Source: Natranaeroarchaeum aerophilus
GTDB lineage: Archaea > Halobacteriota > Halobacteria > Halobacteriales > Natronoarchaeaceae
DNA: 64,000 nucleotides
Assembly: GCF_023638055.1 (NCBI RefSeq)
Contig: NZ_JAKRVY010000005.1
Location: 124,001-188,000, forward strand
Reading direction: 5' to 3'
This document shows, piece after piece, positions 32,620 to 41,749 of this stretch (positions are counted from its first letter, which is position 1; every line of letters begins with the position of its first letter). Made by a program: the position numbers and the translations under genes. The notes under the pieces are model-generated. The model was not told the DNA's origin and ran no database searches. It saw only the letters and a program-made list of their open reading frames with translations.

Positions 32620-32655
32620 GGATTCATCCCCGCGCTGAAGCGCGAGGCTTTCTCC
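32620..32655 (-). repeat. Second copy of the IS1341 right-end hairpin
   Basis: On the plus strand CATCCCCGCGCTGAAGCGCGAGG repeats, with three bases missing, the end sequence at 31178-31202, in the same orientation. The same 5-base-pair stem and TGAA loop are present (32631-32635/32640-32644). It lies upstream of tnpB and appears to be the end of an older, otherwise lost element, or a duplicated end. Confidence 0.6.
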
Positions 32656-32846
32656 TTGATTCTCCGTAAGTCGACTTTCGGTTTTCTGTCTCTCCCGCAG
32701 ATGCTGGTAGGCGCACAACCGATTCACCAGCACGTGCTGTAGTTCTCGCGACGACCATGACCTGTTGATCCCCGGTCAAGAAGCAGTAATGACTGAAACC
32801 AAGAATTACGTGTAACCGTGATGACGTACAATCGGGGACAGATTCA

Positions 32847-33098
32847 ATGAGCACACTCCCGCAACTGAACAGATACGGAATACTGTTTGCGCTGAGTCTA
32901 CTCGCCGCCCTTGGACTTGCGATAATTGACGGATTCGGCACGTCGGCAACGGCGGCAGCCGTCTTCGCTGTGTTCGTCCTCTCCGTCGCGATGTATCGGA
33001 ACGACAACGAGTCCGAACCAAACACCTCCGACCGGGACGACGGAACATCGGACCGTGACAAGGAAGCGATGGTCGGCCCCGCAGAGGGGGACCTCTAA
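32847..33098 (+). CDS. Small membrane protein with acidic tail, function unknown
   Basis: This 83-residue protein has two adjacent membrane helices, FALSLLAALGLAIIDGFG (about 13-30) and ATAAAVFAVFVLSVAMY (about 34-50). An acidic, Ser/Thr-rich cytoplasmic tail follows (NDNESEPNTSDRDDGTSDRD). No family is recognised. It stands between IS debris and a convergent small membrane gene. Composition and hydrophobic periodicity support coding, but expression is unproven. Confidence 0.55.
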   Translation: MSTLPQLNRYGILFALSLLAALGLAIIDGFGTSATAAAVFAVFVLSVAMYRNDNESEPNTSDRDDGTSDRDKEAMVGPAEGDL

Positions 33099-33143
33099 CA
33101 CCTCAGATAGCCCGACGAGTACCGTCGGACGCGACGCGTCCTT

Positions 33144-33317
33144 TCAATTTGCCAGGGCAGCGCTAACACCGACGAGCCCAATCAACAGGCTGGCAACGAT
33201 CCAGATGAAACTCTCGATACTCGTTCCAAAGACCATCAGCTGAATCGCGAACAACAGGACAACGAGACACTGGAGGTCGGTGTGGAGACGTGCAGGGTAG
33301 TTGTCAGTTCGGCCCAT
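33144..33317 (-). CDS. Small two-helix membrane protein, function unknown
   Basis: This 57-residue protein reads MGRTDNYPARLHTDLQ, followed by helices LVVLLFAIQLMVFGTSI (about 18-34) and FIWIVASLLIGLVGVSAAL (about 37-55), and ends at AN. It resembles many tiny haloarchaeal membrane proteins without assigned function. It is convergent with the preceding small membrane gene, with 45 bases between. Confidence 0.55.
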   Translation of the reverse strand: MGRTDNYPARLHTDLQCLVVLLFAIQLMVFGTSIESFIWIVASLLIGLVGVSAALAN

Positions 33318-33409
33318 GATCGAAACTGCGTACGACCGGATTTCAATCTTTACAGGCAAGGGAGATAGAAAAAGGGATCCAGAGTCGTGTCTCCGAATTC
33401 TGGGGCTGT

Positions 33410-33679
33410 TCAGCCGGAGATTCGGGTCGCCCGCCAGCCGGGATCCTGACCCGTCCGATCGATCATCTCCGCCCGGCAGGCAGGGCAGTAATCCGGACTC
33501 TCCGTTTCGCCGTCGGGAACGTAGACCGCGCCGCCGCATTCGATGCACTCGTTGTCGACGACCGTTACACACTCCGCACAGAGGTTGAAGTCGTCGACTG
33601 TGAGTTCGCGCAGGGGTTCGAGTTGTTTGTCCAGTATGTACTCGTCAATGACCGCCTGACAGCTGTGGCACGGTTTCAT
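33410..33679 (-). CDS. Cys-rich zinc-binding small protein
   Basis: This 89-residue protein contains four CxxC-type knuckles: CHSC near residue 4, CAEC near 34, CIEC near 45 and CPAC near 65. That is enough for two zinc sites. The sequence MKPCHSCQAVIDEYILDKQLEPLRELTVDDFNLC is regular and acidic. It resembles uncharacterised haloarchaeal zinc-ribbon proteins; no function can be given. The ATG start at 33679 directly precedes the first knuckle. Confidence 0.7.
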   Translation of the reverse strand: MKPCHSCQAVIDEYILDKQLEPLRELTVDDFNLCAECVTVVDNECIECGGAVYVPDGETESPDYCPACRAEMIDRTGQDPGWRATRISG

Positions 33680-33820
33680 AGCGATGCGGATGGTGGTATG
33701 TGATCACATCACAAGTATCTGTCCCCGATGGCAAACACCGCCAGTCGGGTGCGGGACGGCGTGTCGTGGCAACGTTGCTTCGCAAGTGTTATCAGGCATA
33801 CGCTCCTCGGGTAGTATGTA

Positions 33821-34027
33821 ATGGCAGAAGGTACGGTCGACTTCTTTAACGACACAGGCGGCTACGGTTTCATTTCGACAGACAGCGACGACGTCGACGA
33901 CGACGAAGACGTCTTCTTCCACATGGAAGATGTCGGCGGTCCCGACCTCGAAGAGGGGCAGGACGTCGAGTTCGATATTGAATCATCCCCCAAGGGACCC
34001 CGCGCGACGAACCTCGTCCGACTGTAG
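33821..34027 (+). CDS. Cold-shock domain protein
   Basis: This 68-residue protein is a single cold-shock (OB-fold) domain binding single-stranded RNA or DNA. RNP-1 is GGYGFIST (about 13-20) and RNP-2 is DVFFHMED (about 30-37). An acidic loop DSDDVDDDED lies between them, a haloarchaeal feature. It begins MAEGTVDFFNDTG and ends GPRATNLVRL, both typical. A TATA-like GTTATC near 33788 lies about 30 bases before the ATG. Confidence 0.93.
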   Translation: MAEGTVDFFNDTGGYGFISTDSDDVDDDEDVFFHMEDVGGPDLEEGQDVEFDIESSPKGPRATNLVRL

Positions 34028-34071
34028 ACGAGCGTTACCGAGACGGGTTTGATTTTTTAGCGCACCAATCG

Positions 34072-35757
34072 TCAGAGAGCGCCAGCGCCGCGATACTCGC
34101 CGAACTCCTCTCGAAGGACGTCACAGATCTCGCCGACGGTTGCGTAGGCTTTGACCGCCTCGATAATCGCCGGGAGCAGGTTCTCCTCACTCTGTGCGGT
34201 CTCCCGGAGTGCATCGAGGGTCGCCTCGACGGTAGCCGCGTCGCGCTCCTCCCTGAGCGATGCTAGCCGTTCTTGCTGTCGGCGTTCGTCTTCCTCGGTG
34301 ACTTCCTCCAGATCCATCTCCTGTCCCCCCTCGTCGATCTCGAACTCGTTGACGCCGACGACGATGCGATCGCCCGACTCAGTTTCCTGCTGACGATCGT
34401 AGGCCACGTCCTGAATCTGGCGCTGGACCCACTGGTCTTCGATGGCCCGGAGCATGCCACCCCGTTCGTCCACCGAGTCGAGGATCTCCAGCGCTTCCGC
34501 TTCGAGTTCGTCGGTCAGCGACTCGACGTAGTAACTCCCACCGAGCGGATCAACAGTATCCGCGGCTCCCGACTCGTGGGCGAGGATCTGCTGTGTTCGC
34601 AGGGCGGTCCGGACCGACTCTTCGGTGGGGAGTGCCAGTGCCTCGTCTTTGCCGTTCGTGTGCAGACTCTGGGTCCCACCCAGCACCGCAGCGAGTGCCT
34701 GGTAGGCTACCCGGACCACGTTGTTGTCGACCTGCTGGGCGGTCAGGGTCGAGCCGGCTGTCTGCGTGTGGAACTTCAACTGCTTCGAGGCCGCTTTCTC
34801 GGCCCCGAACCGTTCGTCCATGATCCGGGCCCACATTCGGCGGGCGGCGCGGAACTTCGCGACCTCTTCGAGGATGTTGTTGTGCGCGGCAAAAAAGAAG
34901 GACAGCTGTGGGGCAAAGTCGTCGACGTCGAGGCCGGTCTCGACGGCTGCCTCGACGTATTCGATCCCGTTCCCGAGGGTGAAGGCTAGCTCCTGGGCGG
35001 CGGTTGCCCCCGCCTCGCGAACGTGATAGCCGGAGATCGAAATCGTATTGAAATTCGGCACCTCCTCGGCACAGAACTCGAAAATATCCGTGATGAGCCG
35101 CATCGAAGGTTCGGGCGGGTAAATGTAGGTGTTCCGGGCGATGTATTCTTTGAGTACGTCGTTTTGAATCGTCCCGCGAAGCTCCTCGCGGGGGACCCCT
35201 TGCTGGTCGCCGAGCGCGATGTACATCGCGAGCAGCACCGACGCGGGGGCGTTGATCGTCATACTCGTCGAGACGTCATCGAGCGGGATGCCGTCGAAGA
35301 CGGTCTCGAAATCCCGCAATGAGTCGATCGCGACGCCGGATTTGCCGACCTCCCCCTGTGCCATCGGGTTATCGGAGTCATATCCCATCTGGGTCGGCAG
35401 ATCAAACGCCATCGAGAGCCCGGTCTGGCCCTCGTCGAGCAGGTAGTGAAATCGCTCGTTGGTCTCCTCGGCCGTTCCCATTCCCGCATACTGGCGCATC
35501 GTCCAGAGCCGCCCCCGGTACATCGTCGGGTAGACGCCCCGCGTGTACGGCTCCTCTGCGGGAAACCCGAGGTCCTCGGCGTAGTCGTGGTCGGGGATAT
35601 CGGCGGGCGTGTAGAGCCGGTCGACCGACTGCCCCCCCGTATCCGTGGTAAACCCCTCTCGACGCTCTCCGAAGCGGTCGAGCGTCGGCCTGACCTGCTC
35701 GCGTTCCCACTCGTCCTTTCCTGAGCGGATCGCCTCCAGCTCCTCGGGGTCGAACAT
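34072..35757 (-). CDS. Acyl-CoA (methylmalonyl-CoA) mutase, large subunit
   Basis: This 561-residue protein is the substrate-binding TIM-barrel subunit of a B12-dependent acyl-CoA mutase. Family regions include [86 protein letters not shown] and the [19 protein letters not shown] segment. The B12-binding domain is absent, as in haloarchaea where it is a separate small subunit. It may interconvert methylmalonyl- and succinyl-CoA for propionate use. The start MFDPEELEA is chosen because the upstream extension is Arg-rich and non-coding in appearance. Confidence 0.92.
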   Translation of the reverse strand: MFDPEELEAIRSGKDEWEREQVRPTLDRFGERREGFTTDTGGQSVDRLYTPADIPDHDYAEDLGFPAEEPYTRGVYPTMYRGRLWTMRQYAGMGTAEETNERFHYLLDEGQTGLSMAFDLPTQMGYDSDNPMAQGEVGKSGVAIDSLRDFETVFDGIPLDDVSTSMTINAPASVLLAMYIALGDQQGVPREELRGTIQNDVLKEYIARNTYIYPPEPSMRLITDIFEFCAEEVPNFNTISISGYHVREAGATAAQELAFTLGNGIEYVEAAVETGLDVDDFAPQLSFFFAAHNNILEEVAKFRAARRMWARIMDERFGAEKAASKQLKFHTQTAGSTLTAQQVDNNVVRVAYQALAAVLGGTQSLHTNGKDEALALPTEESVRTALRTQQILAHESGAADTVDPLGGSYYVESLTDELEAEALEILDSVDERGGMLRAIEDQWVQRQIQDVAYDRQQETESGDRIVVGVNEFEIDEGGQEMDLEEVTEEDERRQQERLASLREERDAATVEATLDALRETAQSEENLLPAIIEAVKAYATVGEICDVLREEFGEYRGAGAL

Positions 35758-35851
35758 CGTTTCCCACGTTGGGGGCGTCGAGTATAAGAGTTGGCGACGA
35801 CGTTCCGTAGACCGCGTCGTTTTTGATCGTGTGGCACGGATCCCGAACACG

Positions 35852-36082
35852 ATGAGTGCGCCCATCCCCGAGACTGACGACGACTCGCCGGGAACGAGCC
35901 GGCTCAGGGCAGCCCTCTACATTCTTCCCTTCCTCTTGCTCGGGATCGGGAACATTATTCTGGTCCAGATCTGGGGTGCAGAACCGCTGTGGGTATTCGT
36001 CATGCTCCCGCCGATCATCTTCGTCACCGTGATCGGCTGGATCGCGTTCAAATACGGCGTCGGCGAGAGCCACGAGGCGTGA
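35852..36082 (+). CDS. Small two-helix membrane protein, function unknown
   Basis: This 76-residue protein has a polar, acidic N-terminus ([16 protein letters not shown]) followed by membrane helices [22 protein letters not shown] (about 20-41) and [23 protein letters not shown] (about 46-68). No family is recognised. It diverges from the acyl-CoA mutase gene with 94 bases between start codons and is convergent with the acetyltransferase gene. Confidence 0.65.
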   Translation: MSAPIPETDDDSPGTSRLRAALYILPFLLLGIGNIILVQIWGAEPLWVFVMLPPIIFVTVIGWIAFKYGVGESHEA

Positions 36083-36101
36083 TGTTCAGGGGGCGGTACA
36101 C

Positions 36102-36686
36102 CTAGCTCGTGTCGTACTTGTAGGTCGCAGTATCGGGATCGATCCCGAAGTCCTCGGCTGGTTCGTCGGCATCGTCAGGCTCGTCAGCACCGTCTTCTCG
36201 CGCGGTCTTGAACCGCTCGCGCAGGTCCGCCGGCATCCCGAACTCGCCCACCTCGATCGCCAGCGGGACGGCGTCGGGAGCGATGTTGCCTCGTTTCGTT
36301 TCGAGTCGGTCCTGTAGCTTTGCCGGTAGTTCGTCGGTCGAGATTCCCCGGAAGCCAAACTGTGTGAGATAGCCCGGCTCGTCGGTGAGGCTGTAGACCC
36401 GCTCGAACCCCTCATCGCGAGCGTGTTCGATAAGTCGTTCGACGACGTGCGCACCGACGCCCTGTCCGCGCCAGCCATCGAGGACGCCGATGCTCGTTAG
36501 CTCGCAGAGTTCGCCGCCCTCGGTTCGGTGGATACGGATCCGACCGAAGCCCGCTTTCGTCCCGGATTGCTCGTCGAGTGCGATGACGTAATCCCGCGAG
36601 CGAAACGCCGTCTCGTCCAGTCCCATCGCCTCGATATGGTCCAGTAGCCAGACCTCCTCTCGGTTTTTCGCGTCCCGGACGTACAT
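36102..36686 (-). CDS. GNAT-family N-acetyltransferase
   Basis: This 194-residue protein has the GNAT core: FGRIRIHRTEGGELCELTSIGVLDGWRGQGVGAHVVERLIEHAR, where WRGQGVG is the acetyl-CoA pyrophosphate loop, followed by GFERVYSLTDEPGYLTQFGFRGI. The arrangement resembles ArgA/ArgB-like and other small-molecule acetyltransferases, but the substrate cannot be told. An acidic disordered tail (EDGADEPDDADEPAEDFG) ends the protein. Starting at MYVRDAKNREE avoids an upstream extension that overlaps the divergent gene. Confidence 0.85.
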   Translation of the reverse strand: MYVRDAKNREEVWLLDHIEAMGLDETAFRSRDYVIALDEQSGTKAGFGRIRIHRTEGGELCELTSIGVLDGWRGQGVGAHVVERLIEHARDEGFERVYSLTDEPGYLTQFGFRGISTDELPAKLQDRLETKRGNIAPDAVPLAIEVGEFGMPADLRERFKTAREDGADEPDDADEPAEDFGIDPDTATYKYDTS

Positions 36687-36775
36687 ATCGGTTCCTAGCC
36701 GGTCGCCGGGTAAATGCGTTGTGTGCAGCCAGTCCGTATCGCAAGTTTGGTGCCGACCGGGGATCATCGATATGT

Positions 36776-37144
36776 ATGACGTCGCAAAATCGGAGTACGC
36801 TGGCCCAGTCGGTGGCGTTGTTGGCCACCTTCTTTGCAATCGCGGTCGTCGGGATTTACGCGCTGGTGACGGGCGAAGAATGGGCGGTACGGACGGCTCG
36901 TGGACTGATATTCGTCGGTGCAGCGATTCTGGGTCTGATGGAAGTAACCCGCGGCGAGTCGAGCTACGAACTCGTCGGCGGCGGGATGTTATTCATCGGG
37001 AGCGGCTACGGCGTGGTGCTCGAACTGCTCGGCACGAGCGGCTTTAGCAACACCGCCGTGGCCGTGCTCGTGTTCTTCGGTATCGCACTCACGTGGCTGG
37101 CCCCAACCATGGAGGGATCCGACGACGATTCCGGGGGCGAGTAA
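36776..37144 (+). CDS. Membrane protein with four helices, function unknown
   Basis: This 122-residue protein has helices at about 9-31 (AQSVALLATFFAIAVVGIYALV), 41-58 (GLIFVGAAILGLMEV), 67-86 (VGGGMLFIGSGYGVVLELL) and 92-111 (NTAVAVLVFFGIALTWLAP), and an acidic C-terminus. No family is recognised. It is divergent from the acetyltransferase gene and lies 68 bases upstream of the FAD oxidoreductase, possibly in one transcript. Confidence 0.7.
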   Translation: MTSQNRSTLAQSVALLATFFAIAVVGIYALVTGEEWAVRTARGLIFVGAAILGLMEVTRGESSYELVGGGMLFIGSGYGVVLELLGTSGFSNTAVAVLVFFGIALTWLAPTMEGSDDDSGGE

Positions 37145-37212
37145 CGCTCTGCTCACGGCACCGGGGCTCGTCAGGGACGTGGTTTTTCTTCGGTCGACCC
37201 CTAGAAGCATTG

Positions 37213-38250
37213 ATGACAGATATCGGTATTGTCGGCGCTGGCGCGGCGGCTGCGGCGGCGGCCCACGTGATCGACGGCGCGCGGCCCGATGCGGACGTAA
37301 CGATTCTCGAAAAGTCCCGCGGCGTCTGCGGACGCGCGGCGACGCGTCGCCACGGATCAGTCACCTACGACTACGGCGCGAACTACGTCAAATCCGACGA
37401 CGAACGGGTCGTCGAACTCCTGACCAATACCCTTGACGACGAGGGGCTGGTCGACATCGCGGAACCGATCTGGACGTTCACCGAGGACGGGGAGATCTCG
37501 GTGGGTCGAGACGCTGACGAGCACAAGTGGACATACCGAGCCGGACTGACACAGATAGCAAAGCGACTGCTCGATGGGACCGATGCGACGGTTCACAACG
37601 AAACGCGTGCCGAAACGCTCAGCCGGGACGAGGACGGCTGGCGAGTCATCGACACGGACGGCAAGTCCTGGGGGCCGTTCGACGCTCTCGTGCTGAACCC
37701 GCCAGCGCCACAGACCGCGGACCTGCTGGAAGATGCCGACTGGGACACTGATGTCCACGCCGACCTCCTCGATGCGGTCCGTGACGTCGACTACAGTTCC
37801 GTCTGGACCGCCGCCCTGCACTACCCCTTCGAGATCGACCGCCCCTACTACGCGCTGATCAACACCGACAAAGAACACGAGATCGGCTGGGTTGCTCGCG
37901 AGGAGTGCAAGCTGGGCCACGTCCCCGACGGCGAGTCACTGCTCATTGTTCAGGCCGGTCACGAGTGGTCGGCCGACAACTACGACGAACCGGCCGATCG
38001 GAACGTCGAAGAACTGACTGACCTGACCGCTGAGCTGTTCGAAGACGAACGACTCACGGAACCCGACTGGACTGACCACCAGGGCTGGCGGTACGCACTA
38101 CCCGAACAGGGCGTTCTCGGCGGGCCGGTGCAGTCGGCCGAAGATCACGGGCTCTACTGCGTCGGTGACTGGGTCGCAGGCGAGGGACGAGTCCACGCCG
38201 CCCTGCGAAATGGGATGGATACCGGCGAGCGAATCGTTTACGGGATCTGA
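37213..38250 (+). CDS. FAD-dependent amine-oxidase-like oxidoreductase
   Basis: This 345-residue protein has an N-terminal Rossmann dinucleotide motif GIVGAGAAAAAAAHVI (residues 4-19) followed by VTILEKSRGVCGRAATRR, the FAD-binding ELEKxxxxGGR-type region. The C-terminus has the second FAD contact, HGLYCVGDWVAGEGRVHAALRNGMDTGERI. This is the layout of renalase-like flavoproteins with an amine-oxidase fold. The substrate is not known. The start MTDIGIVGAG places the motif at the N-terminus as usual. Confidence 0.87.
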   Translation: MTDIGIVGAGAAAAAAAHVIDGARPDADVTILEKSRGVCGRAATRRHGSVTYDYGANYVKSDDERVVELLTNTLDDEGLVDIAEPIWTFTEDGEISVGRDADEHKWTYRAGLTQIAKRLLDGTDATVHNETRAETLSRDEDGWRVIDTDGKSWGPFDALVLNPPAPQTADLLEDADWDTDVHADLLDAVRDVDYSSVWTAALHYPFEIDRPYYALINTDKEHEIGWVAREECKLGHVPDGESLLIVQAGHEWSADNYDEPADRNVEELTDLTAELFEDERLTEPDWTDHQGWRYALPEQGVLGGPVQSAEDHGLYCVGDWVAGEGRVHAALRNGMDTGERIVYGI

Positions 38251-38318
38251 CGCCGCGACGAACCGTCTTGATCGTCCCGCGGCGAACCTTCTTAATCGTT
38301 CGTGTAGAATCGCGGAGT

Positions 38319-40322
38319 ATGCCGTCTCTCAGCGACGTCGACGAGATCGTTCACGAGCCCTCGCCGGAGTTCGTCGAGTCGACGAACGTTACCGCCTTTA
38401 TGCACGAGTACGGGATCGACGACTACGAGGAGTTGATCGCCCGAACGACCAGGAAGATCGAAGGCGAGCCCAACTCGGGCGTCGACTGGTTCTGGGACGA
38501 GCTCGTCGAGTATCTCGACATCGACTTCTTCGAGCCCCACGACACGGTCCGGGACGACTCGGATGGCCCCCAGTTCACCGACTGGTATCCCGGCGGGCGC
38601 ATCAACGCCGCGCACAACGTGGTGGACCGGCACGCGGCCGACGAGGCGTCCCGCGAGGACACCGCGATCATCTGGGAGAGCGAACCGGGCGAGGGTCGCG
38701 AGATCACCTTCGAAGAGCTTGCTGTGGAGACAGGGCGTGTCGCGAACGCTCTCGACGACCGGGGCGTCGACCCCGGTGACACCGTTGCGCTGTACATGCC
38801 CATGGTACCCGAGGTCGTTTCGATCCTCTATGGCTGTCTGGCAGCGGGTGCGATCGCCGTCCCGATCTTCTCCGGATTCGGCACGGACGCCGTCGCGACG
38901 CGGATCGAGGACGCTGACCCTGACGTACTGTTTACCGCCGACGGCTTCTACCGGCGCGGCGAGCCGGTGGCGCTCAAACCGACCGCGGACGATGCGCTTT
39001 CAGAGACTGACGGCGTCGAGACCGTGATCGTCCACGATCGGCTGGGCAGTCGGAACGACGACGGACTGGATCTGTCATGGACCGACGGGCGTGACGAATG
39101 GTGGGACGACGCCGTGATGTCAGCGGATGATGAGTACGAGACGAGATCGCCCCCCGCCGATCACCCCGCGATGCTGTTGTACTCCTCGGGGACCACCGGC
39201 AAGCCAAAAGGGATCGTCCAGACACATGCTGGCGCACTCGTGCAGTCGGCCAAGGAGATATACTTCGGCTTCGACCACCAGCCCGACGACCGGTTTTTCT
39301 GGCTCTCGGATATCGGCTGGATGATGGGGCCGTGGACCTTGCTCGGCAACCACACCTTTGGCGGGACGGTCGTGCTCTACGAGGGTGCGCCCGATCATCC
39401 GGAACCGGACCGCCTCTGGGAACTGATCGACCGCCACGACGTGACGACCTTCGGTATCTCGCCAACGGCGATCCGTGCACTCCGAAAGCACGGCGATGAG
39501 TGGCTCGACGACCACGACCTGTCGAGTCTACGGCTGCTCGGCTCGACCGGGGAGCCGTGGGATCCCGAGTCCTGGCGGTGGTTCTACGAACGCGTCGGCG
39601 GGGGGGAGTGCCCGATTATCAACATATCCGGCGGGACCGAAATCATGGGCTGCTTTCTCATGCCGATGCCGATCCAGCGGCTCAAACCCTGCACCCTCGG
39701 TGGTCCCGGGCTGGGGATGGACATCGACATCGTCGATAGCGCGGGCGACTCCATTGCCGACGAGCACGAACGCGGCTATCTGGTTGCCCGCGATTCCTGT
39801 CCCTCGATGACGAAATCCCTGTGGAGCGGCGACGAGCGGTACATTGAGGAGTACTGGTCGACGTGGGAGGGCCTCTGGGACCACGGCGACTGGGCGCAGA
39901 TCGACGAGGACGGCTTCTGGTTTCTCCACGGGCGGGCCGACGACGCGCTCAACGTCGCCGGACGAAAGGTCGGTCCTGCCGAGGTCGAGGGGGCACTGAT
40001 CGACCACAATGCCGTCAATCAGGCTGCTGCCGTCGGCGTCCCGGACGAGACGACGGGGCAAGCGGTGGTAGCGTACGCCGTACTCGACGCCGACGCGGAG
40101 CCCAGCGAGGAGCTACAGGCGGTGCTCCGCGAGCGCGTCGGCGCGGAGCTGGGGAAACCGTTCATGCCGCGAGAGATACTGTTCGTCGAGGAGTTTCCGA
40201 AAACACAGAGCGGCAAGATCGTCCGTCGGGCCATCGCAGCCGCCTACACCGGCGAGGATCTCGGCGACCTCGAAAGCGTGGAGAACCCCGAAGCTATCGA
40301 CGCCATCGAAGCCCCACGATAG
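38319..40322 (+). CDS. Acyl-CoA synthetase (AMP-forming, acetyl-CoA-synthetase type)
   Basis: This 667-residue enzyme activates a short or medium carboxylic acid to its CoA thioester through an acyl-adenylate. The ACS N-terminal domain includes DWFWDELVEYLDIDFFEPHDTV and WYPGGRINAAHNVVDRHA. The P-loop is YSSGTTGKPKGI, with WLSDIGWMMGPW and INISGGTEIMG for acid binding, and HGRADDALNVAGRKVGPAEVE as the hinge. The C-terminal lysine is in KTQSGKIVRRAI. The substrate may be acetate or propionate; an acyl-CoA mutase lies 3 kb away. A truncated relative follows on the opposite strand. Confidence 0.92.
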   Translation: MPSLSDVDEIVHEPSPEFVESTNVTAFMHEYGIDDYEELIARTTRKIEGEPNSGVDWFWDELVEYLDIDFFEPHDTVRDDSDGPQFTDWYPGGRINAAHNVVDRHAADEASREDTAIIWESEPGEGREITFEELAVETGRVANALDDRGVDPGDTVALYMPMVPEVVSILYGCLAAGAIAVPIFSGFGTDAVATRIEDADPDVLFTADGFYRRGEPVALKPTADDALSETDGVETVIVHDRLGSRNDDGLDLSWTDGRDEWWDDAVMSADDEYETRSPPADHPAMLLYSSGTTGKPKGIVQTHAGALVQSAKEIYFGFDHQPDDRFFWLSDIGWMMGPWTLLGNHTFGGTVVLYEGAPDHPEPDRLWELIDRHDVTTFGISPTAIRALRKHGDEWLDDHDLSSLRLLGSTGEPWDPESWRWFYERVGGGECPIINISGGTEIMGCFLMPMPIQRLKPCTLGGPGLGMDIDIVDSAGDSIADEHERGYLVARDSCPSMTKSLWSGDERYIEEYWSTWEGLWDHGDWAQIDEDGFWFLHGRADDALNVAGRKVGPAEVEGALIDHNAVNQAAAVGVPDETTGQAVVAYAVLDADAEPSEELQAVLRERVGAELGKPFMPREILFVEEFPKTQSGKIVRRAIAAAYTGEDLGDLESVENPEAIDAIEAPR

Positions 40323-40330
40323 CGGCCCGT

Positions 40331-41071
40331 TCAGAGATCGATATCTGAGATATCGAGCCACCGGTCGGTGGCTGGCTCCTCGTCGGCCACGATTTCGGCG
40401 TCGGCGTCCGATCCATCGGCACCAAGCTGGACAGCTCCCCCGGCGAGCAACGGTGCGAGCACGCCCGCAGCGACGGTTCGGGGATCGGCGAGCGGTGCCC
40501 GAACCGCGACCATCTCGCCTGGAGCCAGCGAAAGCCGGTCGACCGTATCGAAGGCCGTGCGGAGCAGGCGTTCGTGGCTATAGGCAGCGTCGTCGGTCAC
40601 GAGGACAGCCGCTCCGGGATCCCGATCCTCCGGCGGGACGGTCGGGTTCTCGCTCCAGACGTTCTCCTCGAAGTAGCGAACGGTCGGCTCGTTGGGGTTC
40701 GCCCCGTAGCCAACTCTCTGGCCGCCTGGCGGGAGTTCATACAGATCGATCCTGTCGGTCGGAGCGAGGACGACTCTGGCATCGATCGCTTCCGGCGGGT
40801 CCAGCCGCACCTGTGCGCCGAGCAGCGCCGCGCCGAACAGTCCGAGCAGGGGCTGGGGGCGCGGCTCCGCGACGATACCGACGGTAACACCCTCACGAAC
40901 GCCCAGATGCCGAAAGAAGTTCCCCGTCTTCCACGCGGTCGTGAGAAAGCGCTGGTAGGTGTAGACGTGATCGGTGTCACCGTCGGCACGGACCGCGACC
41001 GCCCCCGACCGCCGCTCGCGGGGGAGCAGATCGCCGAGCGTCCGCACCGTGTCTTCGTCGAGCCGTTCCAT
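40331..41071 (-). CDS. Truncated AMP-binding (ANL-family-like) protein
   Basis: This 246-residue protein resembles only the N-terminal half of acyl-CoA synthetases: TYQRFLTTAWKTGNFFRHLGVREGVTVGIV, LLGLFGAALLGAQVRLDPPEAIDARVVLAP, then AAVLVTDDAAYSHERLLRTAFDTVDRLSLAPGEMVAVRAPLADP. The S/T-G-T-T-G-K-P-K phosphate loop is replaced, and the whole C-terminal catalytic domain is missing. It is therefore probably not a ligase; it may act as a regulator or partner of the full synthetase encoded 9 bases away in convergent orientation. Such short paralogues occur in haloarchaea. Confidence 0.7.
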   Translation of the reverse strand: MERLDEDTVRTLGDLLPRERRSGAVAVRADGDTDHVYTYQRFLTTAWKTGNFFRHLGVREGVTVGIVAEPRPQPLLGLFGAALLGAQVRLDPPEAIDARVVLAPTDRIDLYELPPGGQRVGYGANPNEPTVRYFEENVWSENPTVPPEDRDPGAAVLVTDDAAYSHERLLRTAFDTVDRLSLAPGEMVAVRAPLADPRTVAAGVLAPLLAGGAVQLGADGSDADAEIVADEEPATDRWLDISDIDL

Positions 41072-41171
41072 GGACTGGGCTATGGACCCACCGTTCAAAA
41101 AGACGGAGTTTCGTGTGTGTCGTGTCGGTTTCGTGTATTCCGCGTGGAGTGGCCGACACGGCACCCATAGG

Positions 41172-41654
41172 CTACGGCGACAGTCCTCGGGCCGTTCGCC
41201 AGTCGTGGCTCGTCTCGAGCCGAACCGTCCGATCGACCAACTCCGTGAACATCTGTCGGACGGCCGGATCAGCCGCCTCGTCGAGGGTGCACACGAGCCG
41301 ACCGCCCGTCGCAGTAACGCGGTGGCGGACCAACAACAGGAACCTGAACACCGGTAGCGGAACGCCAGACTGGCCCGAGCCAAGTCGCGTCAGGTCGAGC
41401 AGGACATCCGGCGCAGTGAGCTCATCCACCCGACGTGAGAGACCGATCCCCACCTCGGTAAGCGCTCTGGTGTCCCCCTCGATCGCTGGCACGACGCTCG
41501 ACGCGTCGAGCGTGGTCGTTGAAATCCCCTCAGACGGGGCGATCACCGTCGGTCCAGGTCCGAGTAGCTCTCCGGCCCGGTCGTACCGGTCCGGTGCTGG
41601 TCCCGTCACGAGAATACTGTTACTCCCTACGAGGCTGTCGCAGTCGGCATCCAT
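41172..41654 (-). CDS. Degenerate RecA/KaiC-like protein (DUF7504-like)
   Basis: This 160-residue protein has a compact alpha/beta layout: SNSILVTGPAPDRYDRAGELL, where a Walker A would normally lie, then TVIAPSEGISTTTLDASSV and APDVLLDLTRLGSGQSGVPLPVFRFLLLVRHRVTATGGRLVCTLD. These resemble strands of the KaiC/RadA fold, but the P-loop lysine is absent. Haloarchaea have many such small, ATPase-derived proteins of unknown role. The family assignment is from general resemblance only. It stands alone between dnaJ and the AMP-binding-like gene. Confidence 0.5.
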   Translation of the reverse strand: MDADCDSLVGSNSILVTGPAPDRYDRAGELLGPGPTVIAPSEGISTTTLDASSVVPAIEGDTRALTEVGIGLSRRVDELTAPDVLLDLTRLGSGQSGVPLPVFRFLLLVRHRVTATGGRLVCTLDEAADPAVRQMFTELVDRTVRLETSHDWRTARGLSP

Positions 41655-41749
41655 CGTCGTACGTGCACCCGATACGTTCCGAGCAGGTGGAGTACCTTGG
41701 TTACGATCCGTTTACTTGCTGGTAGGTACTGTTTACTTGCCAAGCGGGC

